The position numbers were made by a program, and so were the translations under genes. The notes under the pieces were generated by a model. The model searched no databases. It had not been told where the DNA came from and was given only the letters and a program-made list of their open reading frames with translations. Positions 8,915-17,027 of a stretch of DNA of 64,000 nt are shown here, one piece after another. Source of the DNA: Pedobacter panaciterrae (GTDB taxonomy: Bacteria > Bacteroidota > Bacteroidia > Sphingobacteriales > Sphingobacteriaceae). The stretch is from assembly GCF_001636695.1 (NCBI RefSeq), contig NZ_LGEL01000014.1, forward strand, positions 1 to 64,000, written 5' to 3'. Position 1 is the first letter of the stretch. Each line of letters starts with the position of its first letter.

Positions 8915-9325
8915 ATGTATCCAGAATATTTAGTTGAACCAATGCGCGCTGAGCTTACAAACGTAGGTTTTGAGGAATTAAAAACTGCTGAAGCAGTTGA
9001 TAGTGCCATTACAAGCGAAGGAACTGTGTTTGTAGTAGTTAACTCGGTATGTGGTTGTGCAGCGTCAAACGCACGTCCGGCAGCAAGATTAGCCGCGGCA
9101 AATGAAAAACACCCAGCAAAGTTAGTAACCGTTTTTGCCGGTATGGAAAAAGAAGCGGTTGATAGAGCTAGAGGCTATATGTTGCCTTTTCCTCCATCAT
9201 CACCTTCAATGGCTTTATTTAAAGACGGCAAGTTAGTTCACATGATAGAACGTCATCAAATTGAAGGCCGTCCGGCACAGATGATTGCTGATAGCCTTAT
9301 CGGTGCTTTTGATCAGTACTGTTAA
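8915..9325 (+). CDS. Bacilliredoxin, BrxA/BrxB (YphP/YqiW) family
   Basis: Small thioredoxin-fold protein of 136 aa that in Firmicutes removes bacillithiol from oxidised proteins. The family's Cys-Gly-Cys active site is at 46-48 within VVNSVCGCAASNARP, and the conserved region RGYMLPFPPSSPSMALF follows at about 88-104. It begins at ATG 8915, 38 bases after an excellent promoter, and is a single gene. Bacteroidota members of this family are common, and some Bacteroidota make bacillithiol. No bacillithiol synthesis gene is in the window, so the physiological thiol is inferred only. Confidence 0.92.
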   Translation: MYPEYLVEPMRAELTNVGFEELKTAEAVDSAITSEGTVFVVVNSVCGCAASNARPAARLAAANEKHPAKLVTVFAGMEKEAVDRARGYMLPFPPSSPSMALFKDGKLVHMIERHQIEGRPAQMIADSLIGAFDQYC

Positions 9326-9425
9326 AAATTAAAAAATATAAAAAGAGGGTACCCAAAAAGGTAAAGTCATTATTCTAATGACATCATGTAATAGCTTACC
9401 TTGTCGTCAGCTTACCTCGTCACAT

Positions 9426-9461
9426 CGTCATCTCTCGTCGTCATCTAGACGAGAGATGACG
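9426..9461. repeat. Dispersed inverted repeat, copy 2 (short)
   Basis: Perfect 14-base arms (9426-9439 and 9448-9461) beginning CGTCATCTC around an 8-base loop. It shares the outer GTCATCTC of the other copies but lacks their inner part. It lies between the convergent bacilliredoxin and GH30 genes and could act as a terminator. A second hairpin, GTCATTA-TTC-TAATGAC, sits at 9366-9382. Confidence 0.7.
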
Positions 9462-9483
9462 TTTAATCAAAAATAGTTCTCTT

Positions 9484-11070
9484 TTAAGAAGCAGAAAATA
9501 TAAAAGTACTTATTGATCGGGGAGGAAGGGTTGTATCCTCAACCGGATAAGGGCGTATATTGTCGCCCTGCTTTTCAGATGTTATGTAATGCTTTTTAAG
9601 TTTTCCTTTAACAAGACCTTTAAAATCAAAATCCACCTTTTTAGATTCCTGGGTATAGTTAATTACATTTACAACAACACTTTTCCCTTTAATATCCTTA
9701 AATGCAGAAATCATAACCTGCTGAGCAATCTCCAGGTCATTTAATCCATCGTTTCTTTGGGTTTCTATCCTAATCATACCCGGACGGATAAATAGGCTGT
9801 AATGTCCCAATGCCCATAGATTTTTAGTGATTGTGTATTTGTTTTCCGGTTTGCCGGCCCTTTGTGGATTTAATGCGATAAGGAAGTAGCGAGGGTTTAA
9901 TGGACTTCCAGGCTCATAGGCATTCCAGAAATGCCAGGCGGAGGCATCACCTATTGTGAAATCATGGTTAATTACTTTTGCAAGGAATAATGCATGATCC
10001 ATTTCACCTGGTTTGCCTGAGATTTTATCTTTATAACCATCGCCAAGCATAGAGTATTCTGACTGCCAATATTCCAGACCATCATATTTTTTTAAAGTAT
10101 CCCTTAAAGATTTTCTTGTGTTTATTAGCGTATGATCACCATTTTCTGTAAAATAGCCATGGCCTTCAACGAACTTTGTAGTATTACTAAGACTGCCTAT
10201 GTAGAAAGGGCTTTTGGGATTCCAAAAACTGTCTATCTGACGTGATGTTCTCCCTTTATCTGCATATAAATAATCAAGCTGACCAGCCTCAGTTGTCAGG
10301 ATTTTTGTGCTAAGTTTTTGATTAGCTAAACTGGTATTTAAAGATTTAATGGTATTAAACATTTCTTCATTGGTCCAGGGGCTACCTTCCTGGTTAGATC
10401 CTTTTAGCCAATCCCACTGGGGTTCGTTTATAGGGCTTATATAGTCAAAATGAAGATTCATTTTGTCGTAATGCTTTATTACTTCAGTTAAAAAGCTTGC
10501 ATAAGCATCATACTTGTCGGCCTTTAAATTTGTTGAGCCATCTTTTTGCGTTTTATAGCCGAGGCCATTCTTGTTAAATTGTACTGGAGGACTATTTACA
10601 AATGCGATCAGGTCTTTTACACCATAGTTCTTAGCCTGTTGTAGCATCCAGGTATATCCCTGCTGCTTATTCCAGTTGTAAGTTCCATCAGGAGATAAAA
10701 AACACTCCACTCTGCGTGCAGGATCTGCAATTCCACTACTGTCACCTTGCTCTGCTGTACCTCCTCCAATATTAAACCGCCATGCTGACAGGCCGATGCC
10801 TTTTGGTTTGCCATCTTTCCCAAATTCTTTACTAAATAATAATTCGGCAATATGTTGTTTTTCAGGTAAGGGCCATTGCTTGCCAATTTCCTCTGTATAC
10901 CAGCAACCGGATCCGCCAATATTGTGTATTTGCTGTACTGTTTTATTGAGCAGAATCGTAAATTTAACCGGTTTCTGATTCTGAGAGAATGAATTTAGCG
11001 CACCTGCTAAAAGAAATGTACAGAAGATAACGCTCCGAATAACTTTTGAAATGGATAATGGAATTTTCAT
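9484..11070 (-). CDS. Secreted glycoside hydrolase family 30 enzyme
   Basis: Exported (beta/alpha)8 glycosidase of family GH30 with its C-terminal beta-sandwich. From ATG 11070 it has a signal peptide (about 1-30, ending ALNSFSQ). The predicted acid/base is E216 in SPINEPQWDW and the nucleophile is E338 in EYWQSEYSML. The region LSAWRFNIGGGTAEQGDSS near 95-112 is typical of the endo-beta-1,6-galactanase-like members, so a beta-1,6-galactan or glucan is the likely substrate, but specificity cannot be read directly. An alternative ATG at 11106 would add 12 residues before the signal peptide. It diverges from the next gene with only about 66 bases between starts, suggesting joint control. Confidence 0.87.
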   Translation of the reverse strand: MKIPLSISKVIRSVIFCTFLLAGALNSFSQNQKPVKFTILLNKTVQQIHNIGGSGCWYTEEIGKQWPLPEKQHIAELLFSKEFGKDGKPKGIGLSAWRFNIGGGTAEQGDSSGIADPARRVECFLSPDGTYNWNKQQGYTWMLQQAKNYGVKDLIAFVNSPPVQFNKNGLGYKTQKDGSTNLKADKYDAYASFLTEVIKHYDKMNLHFDYISPINEPQWDWLKGSNQEGSPWTNEEMFNTIKSLNTSLANQKLSTKILTTEAGQLDYLYADKGRTSRQIDSFWNPKSPFYIGSLSNTTKFVEGHGYFTENGDHTLINTRKSLRDTLKKYDGLEYWQSEYSMLGDGYKDKISGKPGEMDHALFLAKVINHDFTIGDASAWHFWNAYEPGSPLNPRYFLIALNPQRAGKPENKYTITKNLWALGHYSLFIRPGMIRIETQRNDGLNDLEIAQQVMISAFKDIKGKSVVVNVINYTQESKKVDFDFKGLVKGKLKKHYITSEKQGDNIRPYPVEDTTLPPRSISTFIFSAS

Positions 11071-11136
11071 TGATACAATATTAATAAATGAACGTTTAAT
11101 ATACATATAACTCTACTTTTAATATATTTATGCCTA

Positions 11137-12333
11137 ATGAAGGGATATAAATTTACATCAGGCTTAAAAAAAATCGTTTTATTGTCCTGTTTAATTAGCT
11201 CATCTGTTTACGCCGATGCTCAGGATTTAACGAATATAAAATTTACGGCAACTGAAGCTACAGATTGGACAAACTTATTTATCAGAGAGAATGGGTGGTT
11301 TGGAGGAGATGGTATTTATACCATCCCATTAAATGGGGTAGAATCCGGTAAACCAGGCGCTAAGGAAACACTATTTATTTTTAGCGACAGTATGATCGGG
11401 AAGATTAAAAATAATAAAATCGAACCGGGAGCAAAAATGATCCACAATGGTGTAGCAATATTAAAGGGGGTAAAGCCGATAAAGGAAAACATTTCTTTTT
11501 TTTGGAATAATGACGCAAACAACAAACCAGAAACTGTATTTATTCCAAAAACTCCATTAACCGGGCCTACAGATTATTACTGGCTTGGAGATGGTTTCGT
11601 TAATCAGGAACAGAATAATGCCATCTATATTTTTGGTTACAGGGTAAAACAGGTCAGTGATGGCACTTTTGGTTTTTCGGAGGTAGGTAATACACTGATA
11701 AAAATAGTCCAAAATGAGAAGCCGCCTTTTAAAAACTTTGAACAAAAAGATACTCCATTTTATTTAAGTACAAGCGCAACAGAAAAGGAAATGGGATCAT
11801 TTGGTGCAGGTATATTTGTAAATACTGCTAAAGCGGGGGCACCTAACCCTGATGGATTTGTTTACGTTTACGGTGTAAAAGGTATGGCAAAAAAATTATT
11901 GGTTGCCAGAGTAAAACCAAAAGAATTTGATGATTATGCGAAATGGAATTTCTGGGACGGCGCTACATGGAATTCAGATATTACAAAGGCAGAGCCGATA
12001 ACAGATCAGGTGTCTAATGAACTCAGCTTGTCGGTATTGCCAGATGGGAGATATGCCTTGGTTTTCCAACAGGGTGGAATGGGAAGGACCGTGGGAATGC
12101 GTTTAGGTAAAAGTCCTGTTGGTCCATTTGGTCCAATAATAAAATTATGGGACTGCTCTGATGCATTAAAACAGAAAACTTATTTCTCTTATAATGCAAA
12201 AGCCCACCCCAATTTATCTGAAAAAGGAGAACTTTTAATCAGTTATAATGTTAATTCTTTTGATTTCTTTAAAGATCTTGAAAAGAATCCTCAATTGTAC
12301 AGGCCCCGATTCATTAAGATAAAATTTAACTAA
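11137..12333 (+). CDS. Secreted beta-propeller glycosidase-like protein (DUF5005/DUF4185-like)
   Basis: Exported protein of 398 aa with a signal peptide (about 1-28, ending YADAQ). The repeated strand pattern resembles five-bladed propeller glycosidases: GWFGGDGIYTIPL (51-63), LFIFSDSMIG, YYWLGDGFV, and VSNELSLSVLPDGRYALVFQ. I associate this with the DUF5005/DUF4185 group from memory, and some DUF4185 proteins are arabinan-degrading enzymes. Catalytic residues cannot be named. It diverges from the GH30 gene and runs 21 bases ahead of an anti-sigma-factor-like gene on the same strand. A role in the same sugar pathway as GH30 is inferred. Confidence 0.6.
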   Translation: MKGYKFTSGLKKIVLLSCLISSSVYADAQDLTNIKFTATEATDWTNLFIRENGWFGGDGIYTIPLNGVESGKPGAKETLFIFSDSMIGKIKNNKIEPGAKMIHNGVAILKGVKPIKENISFFWNNDANNKPETVFIPKTPLTGPTDYYWLGDGFVNQEQNNAIYIFGYRVKQVSDGTFGFSEVGNTLIKIVQNEKPPFKNFEQKDTPFYLSTSATEKEMGSFGAGIFVNTAKAGAPNPDGFVYVYGVKGMAKKLLVARVKPKEFDDYAKWNFWDGATWNSDITKAEPITDQVSNELSLSVLPDGRYALVFQQGGMGRTVGMRLGKSPVGPFGPIIKLWDCSDALKQKTYFSYNAKAHPNLSEKGELLISYNVNSFDFFKDLEKNPQLYRPRFIKIKFN

Positions 12334-12354
12334 ACCAGAAAAGGAAGTAGAAAA

Positions 12355-13359
12355 ATGAGTGAACAACCAGAAAAGAAGCGGATATTTTACGACAGACGGG
12401 CATTTAGGTATTTAGCAATTGCTTGTCTGGCGTTAATAGCTTGTGCAATTGGTGCAGTTTTTTATAACCAACATCCAAAACCGTTAAGAGAGAACAGGTT
12501 TGCTAAAAGAGACATTCATGCAGGTAGCAGCAGGGCAACACTGACTTTAACTAATGGTAAAAAGATTAGTCTTGATGAGGCACCTAACGGAATTTTAGCA
12601 CAAGAATCTGGAGCCAGCATTATAAGAACAGGTCCCGGACAAATTACTTACGCAGTTAATGAAAACGGGCCGAAGTCAGACACACTAAAGAATGTGGGTT
12701 TTAATAGCCTTGAGACTCCTTTGGGCGGTCAGTATCAGGTTCGTTTGCCTGATGGCACCAAAGTTTGGCTAAATGCAGGATCTAAACTAACTTATCCGGC
12801 ATCATTTGATCTCCATAAAGAACGTAAAGTTGAGTTAATCGGTGAGGCTTATTTTGAGGTTGTTAAAATTCCTGTTAAAGCTAATGACGGAATCAATGAA
12901 GTACAGCTTAATACATCATTTGTAGTGATATCTGGGAAACAGCGGATTGAAGTTGAAGTGGGGCGTTTTAATATCAGTAGTTACCCCAATGATGAAGTTA
13001 TAAAAACTACCTTATTAGAAGGAGTTGGTAAAATTAATAATGATCATATAATAAAATCCGAACAGCAGGCCGTAATCAAAAAGGAGAACCTGGAAATAAT
13101 TCCTGCAAATATTAAAGAAGCAGTTGCATGGAAGAATGGCTTGTTTTTGTTTGAGGATGAAAGCCTGGAAACTATAATGAAAAGCATTTCCAGATGGTAT
13201 GATGTTGAAATAGTTTATCCTAATGAAAGTGTACGTAAAGAATTATTTAGCCTGTCTGTTTCAAGGTTTGATAACATCTCTGCAACTTTAAAATCTTTAG
13301 AGAATACGGGGTTTGTAAGATTTAAAATTAAAGGGAGGAAAATAACCGTTCTTCGCTAA
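12355..13359 (+). CDS. FecR-family protein, shortened N-terminus, no sigma factor partner
   Basis: Membrane-anchored FecR-type regulator of 334 aa. One membrane segment lies at about 18-37. The FecR domain (about 122-240) shows TPLGGQYQVRLPDGTKVWLN and ELIGEAYFEV, and the DUF4974 domain follows at about 260-334. In this family the cytoplasmic N-terminus binds an ECF sigma factor and the periplasmic part contacts a TonB receptor. Here the cytoplasmic part is only about 17 residues, where family members usually have about 80, and neither a sigma factor nor a SusC gene is adjacent. It may be a regulator relic, or the partners may be elsewhere. It ends at a convergent structured region. Confidence 0.85.
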   Translation: MSEQPEKKRIFYDRRAFRYLAIACLALIACAIGAVFYNQHPKPLRENRFAKRDIHAGSSRATLTLTNGKKISLDEAPNGILAQESGASIIRTGPGQITYAVNENGPKSDTLKNVGFNSLETPLGGQYQVRLPDGTKVWLNAGSKLTYPASFDLHKERKVELIGEAYFEVVKIPVKANDGINEVQLNTSFVVISGKQRIEVEVGRFNISSYPNDEVIKTTLLEGVGKINNDHIIKSEQQAVIKKENLEIIPANIKEAVAWKNGLFLFEDESLETIMKSISRWYDVEIVYPNESVRKELFSLSVSRFDNISATLKSLENTGFVRFKIKGRKITVLR

Positions 13360-13360
13360 G

Positions 13361-13550
13361 TCTGGCATCTGTTGCGAAAAGCAACAGCGCCCAGGCCTTA
13401 TCGAAGCAGGTGATTTTTAAGGAAAGCTGTGGGCTAGCTTTTATCAGATTGATTCCCCTCACGCTATTTCCCTTAAATTCAGTGTCTGAGATGGGGTCTA
13501 GGAACCATTTGCGCCCTTCAGCGCAATTTGTTCCAGCCCATGAACAGATC
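13361..13550. ncRNA. Unexplained highly structured intergenic segment, possible small RNA
   Basis: Between the convergent fecR and cdaA genes. Hairpin 1 is CTGG (13362-13365), 3x3 internal loop, then CTGTTGC/GCAACAG with a GAAAA loop (13369-13387), closing at 13391-13394. Hairpin 2 is GGAAC (13501-13505), 3x3 internal loop, TTGCGC/GCGCAA (13509-13526), closing at 13530-13534. Between them TTTAAGG (13416-13422) can pair with CCTTAAA (13471-13477). ATCTGTT (13367-13373) can alternatively pair with AACAGAT (13543-13549). It is less AT-rich than other gaps here. Strand and identity are unknown. A 6S-like RNA, a structured 3' untranslated region or a degenerate gene are all possible. Confidence 0.35.
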
Positions 13551-13557
13551 ACTGAAT

Positions 13558-14349
13558 TTAAAAATCTTTATTTAAGAGTTTCTCCAACTCTCCAAAAGAT
13601 ACGTTCATTCTTACGCGGCCTTGTTTGGCATAAGCAATCTCTCCGGTTTCTTCTGAAACGATTACCGCAACGGCATCTGTAGTTTCAGACACGCCAATTC
13701 CTGCTCTGTGGCGAAGACCAAATTGAGGTGGTAATTTATCATTATCAGTTAAAGGCAGAATGCAACTGGCACTTTTGATTTTATTTTCTGCAATAACAAC
13801 GGCTCCATCATGGAGTGGGCTATATTTTTGAAAGATACTTTCCAGCAACCGTTTTGATATTTTTGAATCTATTAGCTCGCAGCTGTTGGCAAAAAGCTGA
13901 TCGTCGTAAAACTTTACAAATACGATTAAAGCTCCTGTCCGTGATTTTTTCATGCTTTTGCAGGCATCAATGATAGGTTTTATTCTTACCAGGTTGTCGC
14001 GCTCAATATTTTTACTTCCAAATAAGTAACCCCACCAGGCTTTGTTTTGCTGTAGAAAAGTGTTTTTCCCAATGAGTAACAAGAAACGCCTGATTTCTGG
14101 CTGGAAGATAATAATTAGCGCTATAATCCCCACACTCATGAATTGGTTAATGATTGTGGAGAGTAAATTCATTTTTAATGCATCTACAACCCAGTGTATA
14201 ACCAGTATGATTACCATACCTAGCAACAGGTTTACCGCGAGGGTGTTCTTAATCAGGTTGTAGATGTAATAGATAATTAAAGCGACAAGAATAATGTCTA
14301 CCGCATCTGTAACTGTTACCTTTAAGAAATCGAATTCTAAGCCTTTCAT
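13558..14349 (-). CDS. cdaA: Diadenylate cyclase CdaA
   Basis: Membrane enzyme that makes cyclic di-AMP from two ATP. There are three N-terminal membrane helices (about 14-32, 38-53, 65-83), then the DAC domain with its diagnostic D-G-A at 181-183 (in SPLHDGAVVI) and R-H-R at 213-215 (in GLRHRAGIG). From ATG 14349 it is 263 aa, the usual size. A start 57 bases further upstream would overlap folP and add residues with no family counterpart. It follows folP by 20 bases, so the pair is likely co-transcribed. The cdaR and glmM neighbours known from Firmicutes are absent here. Confidence 0.95.
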   Translation of the reverse strand: MKGLEFDFLKVTVTDAVDIILVALIIYYIYNLIKNTLAVNLLLGMVIILVIHWVVDALKMNLLSTIINQFMSVGIIALIIIFQPEIRRFLLLIGKNTFLQQNKAWWGYLFGSKNIERDNLVRIKPIIDACKSMKKSRTGALIVFVKFYDDQLFANSCELIDSKISKRLLESIFQKYSPLHDGAVVIAENKIKSASCILPLTDNDKLPPQFGLRHRAGIGVSETTDAVAVIVSEETGEIAYAKQGRVRMNVSFGELEKLLNKDF

Positions 14350-14369
14350 CTCTGCCAAGTTATGGATTT

Positions 14370-15227
14370 TTATTGTTGCTGCGTCTTTTGAACTAAAGCT
14401 ATACACTCCACTGCAGCTTTCACATCGTGAACACGCAAAATACTTGCCCCTTTTAATAGTGCTATAGTGTTCAATACAGATGTTCCGTTAAGGGCTTCTT
14501 GTGGAGTTAGGCCCAGGAATTTATAAATCATCGATTTTCGGGAAAAGCCCACAAGTACGGGGAGTTCAAAGATATTAAAGTCTTGCAATTGATTCAGCAG
14601 CTTATAATTCTGATCTAAGGTTTTTGCAAAGCCAAACCCTGGATCTATAATGATATCTTTTACTCCCAGTTTCTGTAATTCAGCAAGCTTAAGGGCGAAA
14701 TAATCTGTTATGTCTAAGGTTAGATCTTTATATGTGGTTTGCTGTTGCATGGTTTGTGGAGTTCCCTTCATATGCATCATAATGTAAGGAACCTGAAGTG
14801 CTGCAACAGTTTCAAACATGGCTTCATCCATTTCTCCTGCCGCAATATCATTTATGATATGAGCTCCGGCTTCTATGCTTTCCTTTGCCACTCTTGCTCT
14901 AAATGTGTCTATAGAAATGATGGCCTCAGGTAACTTTTTTGTGATGGCCTCAACAACGGGAACTATTCTTTTTAATTCCTCGTCAGGACTCACTTCCGCA
15001 GCGCCCGGACGGGACGAGTAGGCTCCTATATCTATAAACTTAGCCCCATCTTTCAGAAAGGCTTCCGTTCTTTGCAATGCATCGTCAACAGAGCCGGCTC
15101 TGCTGCTATTGTAAAAAGAGTCTGTAGTCAGATTTAGGATGCCCATTACACATGGAGCGCTGATATCCGTCAGTTTGCCTTTGACGTTTAGTGTAGTCTT
15201 TCGGTTTAAAAATGTATCTTTAGCCAT
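14370..15227 (-). CDS. folP: Dihydropteroate synthase
   Basis: Folate-pathway enzyme joining p-aminobenzoate to the pterin pyrophosphate; target of sulfonamides. A cytoplasmic TIM barrel of 285 aa, normal for the family. The first signature MGILNLTTDSFYN is at 28-40; the second, IDIGAYSSRPGA, is at about 65-76; and DPGFGFAKT, VGFSRKSMI and the final RVHDV follow in order. It is the first gene of a two-gene minus-strand unit with cdaA. The start gap of 93 bases to the divergent DUF1599 gene must hold both promoters. Confidence 0.97.
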   Translation of the reverse strand: MAKDTFLNRKTTLNVKGKLTDISAPCVMGILNLTTDSFYNSSRAGSVDDALQRTEAFLKDGAKFIDIGAYSSRPGAAEVSPDEELKRIVPVVEAITKKLPEAIISIDTFRARVAKESIEAGAHIINDIAAGEMDEAMFETVAALQVPYIMMHMKGTPQTMQQQTTYKDLTLDITDYFALKLAELQKLGVKDIIIDPGFGFAKTLDQNYKLLNQLQDFNIFELPVLVGFSRKSMIYKFLGLTPQEALNGTSVLNTIALLKGASILRVHDVKAAVECIALVQKTQQQ

Positions 15228-15320
15228 TGTTTGAATACAAACTTAGATAAAATCTTTAAATGATTTTACTCAATTAAGATACTGTATTAAAACGGGTGTA
15301 AACTTATTATTTTAATCGTT

Positions 15321-15863
15321 TTGGCAACAAACACTTCACAAGAATTTGACTCGGTAATAGCGGTTTGCAAATCGCTTTTTTTAAAGAAAACAAAAGACTA
15401 TGGAACTGCATGGCGGATATTAAGACCTGCTTCTATAACAGACCAGATCTTCATTAAAGCACAGCGGATCCGTACGCTTGAAGAAAAGAAGGTATCTAAG
15501 GTAGGGGAAGATGTTGTTTCTGAGTACATAGGTATTATTAATTATTGTGCGATTGCAATGATGCAGCTTGAGCTTGGAGAGAATGACCCTTATGAGCTCG
15601 GTGTAGAAAGGGTAGAGAAGCTTTTTGATGAAAAAGTAAACGGCACTAAAGAGCTTATGTTTGCGAAAAATCACGATTATGGCGAAGCTTGGAGAGATAT
15701 GCGTATTAGCTCTTTAACTGACCTGATTTTGATGAAGATATTAAGGGTAAAACAAATAGAAGACAACTCGGGGCGCACCCTGGCCTCTGAAGGAGTAAAT
15801 GCAAATTATCAGGATATGTTAAATTATGCTGTTTTTGCTTTAATTAAGTTGGGCGTAAAATAG
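15321..15863 (+). CDS. DUF1599 protein with two tandem domain copies
   Basis: Protein of 180 aa in the DUF1599 family, whose function is unknown. It is built from two related halves, 18-85 and 111-178: each opens with a DYG-x-AWR motif (KTKDYGTAWRILRPASITD against KNHDYGEAWRDMRISSLTD), continues with an L-R/K-R-V/I-x-x-I/L-E helix, and ends in a YxxxxNYAxxA helix. No signal peptide is seen. The start is a TTG at 15321: the next upstream in-frame codon of interest is a stop at 15288-15290 and there is no suitable ATG. The next gene begins 10 bases later, so it is co-transcribed with the DoxX-like gene. Confidence 0.85.
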   Translation: MATNTSQEFDSVIAVCKSLFLKKTKDYGTAWRILRPASITDQIFIKAQRIRTLEEKKVSKVGEDVVSEYIGIINYCAIAMMQLELGENDPYELGVERVEKLFDEKVNGTKELMFAKNHDYGEAWRDMRISSLTDLILMKILRVKQIEDNSGRTLASEGVNANYQDMLNYAVFALIKLGVK

Positions 15864-15873
15864 CTGTTAAACA

Positions 15874-17025
15874 ATGAAGAAAGCTGCATTAAACTTTTCA
15901 AGGATTTTTGTTGGAGTCCTCTTTATATTTTCAGGATTAATAAAAGCTAATGATCCGCTTGGATTTGGCTATAAATTGCAGGAGTACTTCGAGGTATTCC
16001 ATATGCCATTCCTTAGTGGCATGGCTACCGGAATTGCCATTCTGCTTTGTGTATTTGAAATTGTACTGGGAGCTTTGCTTCTATTTGGTTTTTGGCGCAA
16101 GCAGGTAACTACAGGCTTATTGGCGGTTATTATTTTCTTTACATTTTTAACCTTTGTTTCAGCGGCGTTTAAAGTAGTAACCTCATGTGGCTGCTTTGGA
16201 GATGCGATTCCTTTAACACCATGGCAATCTTTTTCTAAAGACCTTGTTCTTTTGGTTATGATCATTTACTTGTTCAAAAATAGGGAAAGGATAAATCCAG
16301 TTACTGAAAATGTTAGGTGGCAAAGTGGTTTATTCGCTATTGTACTTACTTTTTCACTAATGTTTAGCCAGTTTACATATAGCCGACTACCTATATTAGA
16401 TTTTCTGCCTTATAAGGTGGGAGCTAGTTTGCCTGATTTAATGAAGATACCTCCGGGAGCAAAACTTGATGAGTATTTGATCATGTACAACATGAAGAAT
16501 AAGGAAACAGGGGAAACGAAGGTGATGAGTGATAAAGACTACCTGAAAACGGAGATATGGAAAGATGATAACTGGGAAATTGTAGGTGATCCGGAAAGTA
16601 AACTGATTAAAAAAGGTTACGAACCTAAAATTAAAGATCTGCAAATAACGGATGCCTCCGGTACCGATTATACCAAAGAACTGATTGAAAATCCATATTA
16701 CAACCTGGTAATCGTGGCTTATAATTTAAAAGATTCAAATGAAGAAGGTATGGCTAAGTTAAATGCCCTTGCCTTGAATGCAACTGAGCAATTTAATATC
16801 AGGTCTATATTGTTAACCTCCAGCTCAGCTCAGGACGCAGATGCTTACAGCAAGAGAATGAAATTATTTAGTGAAATTTTCTATGCCGATGCTGTCCCCT
16901 TAAAAAGTATGGTAAGAGCCAACCCAGGTGTTCTTTTATTAAAGAACGGGGTAGTTGTTAACAAGTGGCACTATAATAATGTACCTTCTTTTGATGAACT
17001 TACTAAAATGTATTTTGCTAAATAA
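15874..17025 (+). CDS. DoxX-like membrane protein (BT_3928 type) with C-terminal soluble domain
   Basis: Membrane protein of 383 aa. The first 150 residues form four helices of the DoxX/MauE type (SRIFVGVLFIFSGLIKANDP opens the family), with a conserved SCGCFGD motif near 107-113. About 200 soluble residues follow, presumably outside the membrane, whose end (VRANPGVLLLKNGVVVNKW) resembles a thioredoxin-fold strand pair but has no Cys pair there. The family is widespread in Bacteroidota and is probably linked to redox or thiol chemistry, by analogy with MauE. It is preceded by DUF1599 and followed 2 bases later by an OppB-like permease. Confidence 0.8.
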   Translation: MKKAALNFSRIFVGVLFIFSGLIKANDPLGFGYKLQEYFEVFHMPFLSGMATGIAILLCVFEIVLGALLLFGFWRKQVTTGLLAVIIFFTFLTFVSAAFKVVTSCGCFGDAIPLTPWQSFSKDLVLLVMIIYLFKNRERINPVTENVRWQSGLFAIVLTFSLMFSQFTYSRLPILDFLPYKVGASLPDLMKIPPGAKLDEYLIMYNMKNKETGETKVMSDKDYLKTEIWKDDNWEIVGDPESKLIKKGYEPKIKDLQITDASGTDYTKELIENPYYNLVIVAYNLKDSNEEGMAKLNALALNATEQFNIRSILLTSSSAQDADAYSKRMKLFSEIFYADAVPLKSMVRANPGVLLLKNGVVVNKWHYNNVPSFDELTKMYFAK

Positions 17026-17027
17026 TC

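Noticed and set aside
13415-13440. Similarity of GGAAAG...GGGCT to the RNase P RNA core
   Set aside because: The rest of the RNase P RNA (about 350 bases with an ACAGAA-type 3' core) is absent.
13328-13552. Minus-strand frame of 74 codons across the structured segment
   Set aside because: It overlaps the end of fecR, has Cys/Trp-rich composition with no known family, and the segment is better explained by hairpins.
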